A stretch of 64,000 bases of DNA, from the NCBI RefSeq assembly GCF_026967795.1, contig NZ_JAPVBH010000006.1, positions 186,001 to 250,000 on the forward strand. Reading direction: 5' to 3'. The notes below the pieces were generated by a model, which was not told the DNA's origin, made no database searches, and saw only the letters and a list, made by a program, of their open reading frames with translations. The position numbers and the translations under genes are program-made. The stretch comes from Modestobacter sp. VKM Ac-2986 (lineage in GTDB: Bacteria > Actinomycetota > Actinomycetes > Mycobacteriales > Geodermatophilaceae). This document shows positions 60,820 through 64,000 of this stretch, piece by piece; within the stretch, counting starts at the first letter, position 1; the number at the start of each line of letters is the position of its first letter.

Positions 60820-61800
60820 GTGTCCGTACTGCTGCCCGACGGCCTGACCAGCACCCCGATCACCGCCGACGACCTGCCCGCGCTCGCCGACCTGCTCGCG
60901 GCCGCGGAGGAGGTCGACCGCACCGGTGAGCACCACAGCGCCGACGACCTCGCCGAGGAGTGGCTCAACGACCTCGTCGACCTGCCCCGGGACAGCCTGC
61001 TGGTGCGCGCGGGGGAAGAGCTCGTCGCCTTCGGAACGGTCGTCGCCCCGCCCACCTTCCGCGACGCGCTCGCGGTGTACCTCGACGGCCGGGTGCACCC
61101 GGCGTGGCGGGGGCGCGGCGTGGGCCGGGCGCTGCTGACCTGGCAGCTGGAGCGCGGCGGGCAGGTGCACGCCGAACGGCACCCCGGGGCGCCGGCCCGG
61201 CTCACCGCCTCGCTGCCCACGACGATGCCCGACGCCGAGGCGCTGGCCCGCCGGGCCGGGCTGACCCCCACCCGCTGGTTCCACACGATGCACCGGCCGC
61301 TGAGCGACCTGCCCGCCGGGCGCGAGGTGCCCGGCATCGAGCTGGTCGCCTTCGACCCGGCCCGGGACGACGAGGTGCGCCGGGCCCACAACCGGGCGTT
61401 CACCGAGCACTACGGCTCCAGCGAACGCGACGAGGCCTCCTGGCAGACGATGTTCACCGGCTCGGCGTCCTTCCGGCCGGACCTGTCGGTGCTGGCCCTC
61501 GACGACGGCGCGGTGGTGGCCTACGCGCTGGCCTACGTGTGGGAGTCCGACACCGCCGCGACCGGACGGCGGGAGGCCCACTACGGCCAGATCGGTGTCG
61601 TCCCGGAGCACCGCGGGCGGGGGCTGTCCAAGGCGGTGATCGCCGAGGCGCTGCACCGGGCGGCGGTGCGCGACTGCCAGCTCGCCGGGCTCGACGTCGA
61701 CAGCGAGAACGGCAGTGGGGCGCTCGGTCTGTACGAGGGGCTGGGCTTCGTCACGGTGCACACCCGCACGTCCTGGGTGCGGGAGCTGCCGGCGACCTGA
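60820..61800 (+). CDS. Tandem GNAT acetyltransferase
   Basis: A 326-residue protein with two GNAT domains. The first acetyl-CoA loop is HPAWRGRGVGRALLTWQL (about 88-105) and the second VVPEHRGRGLSKAVIAEALHRAA (about 265-287), followed by SENGSGALGLYEGLGF, the usual C-terminal GNAT motif. The two-domain form recalls mycothiol synthase MshD, but the similarity is only general, so no symbol is given. The GTG start fits a leaderless -10 seven bases upstream. Confidence 0.82.
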   Translation: MSVLLPDGLTSTPITADDLPALADLLAAAEEVDRTGEHHSADDLAEEWLNDLVDLPRDSLLVRAGEELVAFGTVVAPPTFRDALAVYLDGRVHPAWRGRGVGRALLTWQLERGGQVHAERHPGAPARLTASLPTTMPDAEALARRAGLTPTRWFHTMHRPLSDLPAGREVPGIELVAFDPARDDEVRRAHNRAFTEHYGSSERDEASWQTMFTGSASFRPDLSVLALDDGAVVAYALAYVWESDTAATGRREAHYGQIGVVPEHRGRGLSKAVIAEALHRAAVRDCQLAGLDVDSENGSGALGLYEGLGFVTVHTRTSWVRELPAT

Positions 61801-61839
61801 CCGGACACCGCCCTGAACGCATCCCGCCCTGAACGCACA

Positions 61840-61872
61840 CCGCCCCGCCGCGACCAGGTCGCGGCGGGGCGG
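61840..61872. terminator. Bidirectional terminator between the GNAT and MFS genes
   Basis: 16-bp complementary arms (CCGCCCCGCCGCGACC with GGTCGCGGCGGGGCGG) lie between convergent stops. An alternative stem GCATCCCGCC (61819-61828)/GGCGGGATGC (61868-61877) is mutually exclusive with its outer part. Confidence 0.75.
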
Positions 61873-61891
61873 GATGCGGTGCAGGGGGCGG

Positions 61892-63403
61892 TCAGACCGC
61901 CAGGGCGCCCTCGGTGGGGAGGTCGTCCTTCTTGGCCGAGATGAGGGCCAGGGCGACGAGCAGGGCCACGCCCAGGAGCACCGCGCCACCGATGAAGGCG
62001 ACGTGGTAGCCCTGCACGAAGGCGGCGTTCGGCGAGCTGCCCGGGTTGTCCGCCAGGTGGCCGGTGACGGCCGAGGCGTAGAAGGTGTTCAGCAGCGCCA
62101 GGCCGAGCGAGCCACCGACCTGCTGCGCGGTGTTGAGCACCGCCGAGGCGATGCCGGCGTCGTGCTCCTCGACACCCACCAGCGCGGTGCTGGACGTCGG
62201 CACGAAGACCGCCGCCATGCCGACGCTGATCACGATCAGCGCGGGCAGCACCTCGGTGACGTAGGAGCTGGTCTCACCGATCCCGGTCAGCCACAGCATG
62301 CCGGCCACGGCCATGGCCAGGCCGACGATCATCAGCGGCTTGGGGCCGATGCGGGGGAGCAGCTGGGAGACGATCCCGGCACCCACGATGATGCCGCCGC
62401 TGAAGGGCAGGAACGCGAAGCCGGACTTCAGCGGCGAGTACCCGAGGGTCTGCTGGAAGTAGAAGGCCAGGAACAGGAAGATCGCGAAGATCCCGGCGCC
62501 GACGAGCAGGAAGATCAGGTACGAGCCACCCCGGTTGCGGTCGAGGACCACGCGCAGCGGGAGCAGCGGGTGGCTGGCGCGACGCTCGTAGAGCACGAAC
62601 GACACGAGCAGGACGACGGCGACGGCGAGCAGGGTCAGGGTGACCGGGTCGGTCCAGCCCACGCCCTCCTCGGCGGCCTTGCTGAAGCCGTAGACCAGGG
62701 CGACGAGGCCCAGGGCGGAGAGCAGGACGCCGGGGACGTCGTAGCGACGGTCACCGGTGGCGCGGCTCTCCTTGACCAGCGAGACGGCGGCGATCATCGT
62801 CGCGATCGCGATCGGCACGTTGACGCCCAGTGTCCAGCGCCAGGAGGCGTACTCGGTGAGGACACCGCCGAGGATCAGGCCGATGGCGGCGCCACCGCCG
62901 GAGATGGCACCGAAGACACCGAAGGCCTTGGCGCGCTCCTTGGGGTCGGTGAAGGTGACGGCCAGCAGCGACAGCGCGGCCGGGGCGAGCAGTGCGGCGA
63001 AGGCGCCCTGCAGGCCGCGGGCGGCGAACAGCAGCTCCTGGTTGGGGGCGATGCCACCGAGCGCGGAGGCGAAGGCGAAGCCGGCCAGGCCGATGAGGAA
63101 GGCGCGCTTGCGGCCGATGAAGTCCGCGATGCGGCCGCCGAGCAGCAGCAGCCCGCCGAAGGCCAGCGTGTAGGCGGTGACGACCCACTGGGTGTTCGCC
63201 TGGGTGATGCCCAGGTCGGCGACGGCCTCGGGCAGTGCGATGTTCACGATGGAGGCGTCGAGCACGACCATGAGCTGGGCGATGGCGATGACCGCGAGGG
63301 CCAGCCAGCGCTTCGGGTCGGGTCCGTCGCCGGCCGGGTGGCCGGACGCCGGCGCCGTGGAGGCCGAGGCCCCCGACGACGAGGTGAGACTGTCTGAGGC
63401 CAT
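61892..63403 (-). CDS. MFS drug efflux transporter, DHA2 family, 14 helices
   Basis: A 503-residue membrane pump. Features: LMVVLDASIVNIALPEAVADLGI in helix 1, WVVTAYTLAFGGLLLLGGRIADFIGRKRAF with motif A, and GVFGAISGGGAAIGLILGGVLTEYASWRWTLGVNVPI with motif C. Proton-driven export of lipophilic drugs is typical. ATG 63403 has GGAAGGAC upstream. A TetR gene lies upstream in the same direction, repeating the arrangement at 21.0-23.2 kb. Confidence 0.9.
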   Translation of the reverse strand: MASDSLTSSSGASASTAPASGHPAGDGPDPKRWLALAVIAIAQLMVVLDASIVNIALPEAVADLGITQANTQWVVTAYTLAFGGLLLLGGRIADFIGRKRAFLIGLAGFAFASALGGIAPNQELLFAARGLQGAFAALLAPAALSLLAVTFTDPKERAKAFGVFGAISGGGAAIGLILGGVLTEYASWRWTLGVNVPIAIATMIAAVSLVKESRATGDRRYDVPGVLLSALGLVALVYGFSKAAEEGVGWTDPVTLTLLAVAVVLLVSFVLYERRASHPLLPLRVVLDRNRGGSYLIFLLVGAGIFAIFLFLAFYFQQTLGYSPLKSGFAFLPFSGGIIVGAGIVSQLLPRIGPKPLMIVGLAMAVAGMLWLTGIGETSSYVTEVLPALIVISVGMAAVFVPTSSTALVGVEEHDAGIASAVLNTAQQVGGSLGLALLNTFYASAVTGHLADNPGSSPNAAFVQGYHVAFIGGAVLLGVALLVALALISAKKDDLPTEGALAV

Positions 63404-63515
63404 GACGAGGCCGTCCTTCCTGCGCAGCGCGCAGTGGTGAGGGGTGGGACGAGCGGGGACGCACGACCGGCGGCGCTGCGCGGTCGGGCGGGGTGTGGGG
63501 ACCTGACGGGCGGTG

Positions 63516-64000
63516 TCAGGCGGTGGAGGGGCTGTGCTCCGGGGCGGCGAGACCGGCGCCGACCCGGTGCAGGCAGGTGCGGACGGAGTCCAGGAGCACG
63601 TCGAGGGGGTCGGCGGGGTCCCAGACCTCGAGCGCGGTGATGTAGCCGGCCATGGACGCGTTGAGCAGGAGGCTGGTCAGCAGCCGGTCGCCGTCGGGGG
63701 TGCGGCGGCTGATCCAGCGGTACAGGTCGGGGGCGAAGGTGTCGCAGGTGGCCCGGGCGGACTGGGTCAGCCCGGGGTGCTGCTGCAGCACCCGCTTCTG
63801 GACGGGCAGCCACTCCGCGAGCACGGTGGCCATGTCGACGTAGAGGTCGGTCAGCGCCGGCCACAGCGGTCGGTCGTCGGTGTCGGTGGCCACGCGCTCG
63901 CGCCACTCGGCCAGCGCCTGGGGGTCCAGGTCGAAGGCGACGGCTTCCTTGGTGGGGAAGTAGCTGAAGAACGTCGTCCGGGAGACACCGGCCTCGGCGG
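63516..64000 (-). CDS. TetR-family regulator, 5' end beyond the window
   Basis: 161 C-terminal codons are visible, up to the window edge. The first visible residues, AEAGVSRTTFFSYFPTKEAVAF, are the second half of the TetR helix-turn-helix. A helical ligand-binding domain follows. About 30 N-terminal residues are missing. It probably represses the MFS pump 112 bp downstream. Confidence 0.87.
   Translation of the reverse strand, partial: AEAGVSRTTFFSYFPTKEAVAFDLDPQALAEWRERVATDTDDRPLWPALTDLYVDMATVLAEWLPVQKRVLQQHPGLTQSARATCDTFAPDLYRWISRRTPDGDRLLTSLLLNASMAGYITALEVWDPADPLDVLLDSVRTCLHRVGAGLAAPEHSPSTA

Overview
The window looks like the chromosome of a very high-GC actinobacterium. Supporting signs are strong G/C bias at third codon positions, many GTG starts, GTGA/ATGA stop-start overlaps and frequent leaderless genes. 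Gene orders known from actinobacteria are kept: glgA/glgC, O-methyltransferase–sigE–anti-sigma–htrA–tatB, then mrp; and prfB–ftsE–ftsX–smpB. The mix of soil-type carbohydrate genes with these orders fits a relative of the Geodermatophilaceae (Blastococcus/Modestobacter/Geodermatophilus type). That placement is inference. I saw no rRNA, tRNA, insertion sequence, phage or CRISPR array.

Layout. 1-11 kb: glycogen gene glgA (cut by the window edge) and, about 10 kb on, the divergently read glgC. Between them lies a polysaccharide block: UDP-glucose dehydrogenase, then a three-gene operon of a membrane acyltransferase, a cellulose-synthase-like glycosyltransferase and a secreted GH6 protein, and a secreted GH26 enzyme with three near-identical ~528-bp repeats. 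12-20 kb: the envelope-stress block (O-methyltransferase, sigE, zinc anti-sigma factor, HtrA protease, TatB), a DUF2975/HTH pair with its own palindromic operator, mrp. 19.5-30 kb: transport and housekeeping genes (azlCD, a TetR/MFS efflux pair, DUF1003 and MgtE-N/CBS proteins, a PhzF-like isomerase, a DMT exporter, a lipoprotein).

29-35 kb: two sugar-type dehydrogenases divergent from a glycosyltransferase preceded by a 22-codon leader ORF; a quinone-reductase-like enzyme; an AlkD-type repair protein. 35-42 kb: a large membrane protein of unknown function, divergent from a Tad pilus operon (ATPase, two membrane platform proteins, three small pilin or pseudopilin proteins) with a perfect 23-bp palindrome upstream. 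42-51.5 kb: carbohydrate uptake and use: a secreted TIM-barrel isomerase, an MFS carrier, two ROK regulators, and an ABC importer without its ATPase followed by a GH1 beta-glucosidase. 52-54 kb: a GGDEF-EAL c-di-GMP enzyme. 54-59 kb: prfB, ftsE, ftsX, smpB, where a DUF559 (Vsr-like) nuclease gene flanked by three 55-bp palindromic repeats sits between ftsX and smpB. 59-64 kb: an oxidoreductase, VOC and tandem-GNAT proteins, and a second TetR/MFS pair running off the window.

The least ordinary items are the 55-bp repeat/nuclease unit between ftsX and smpB, the polysaccharide block between glgA and glgC, the nearly exact repeats in the GH26 gene, the perfect palindromes upstream of the Tad operon and of the DUF2975 gene, and the recurrent TANNNT box 6-8 bp before start codons, which points to widespread leaderless transcription.
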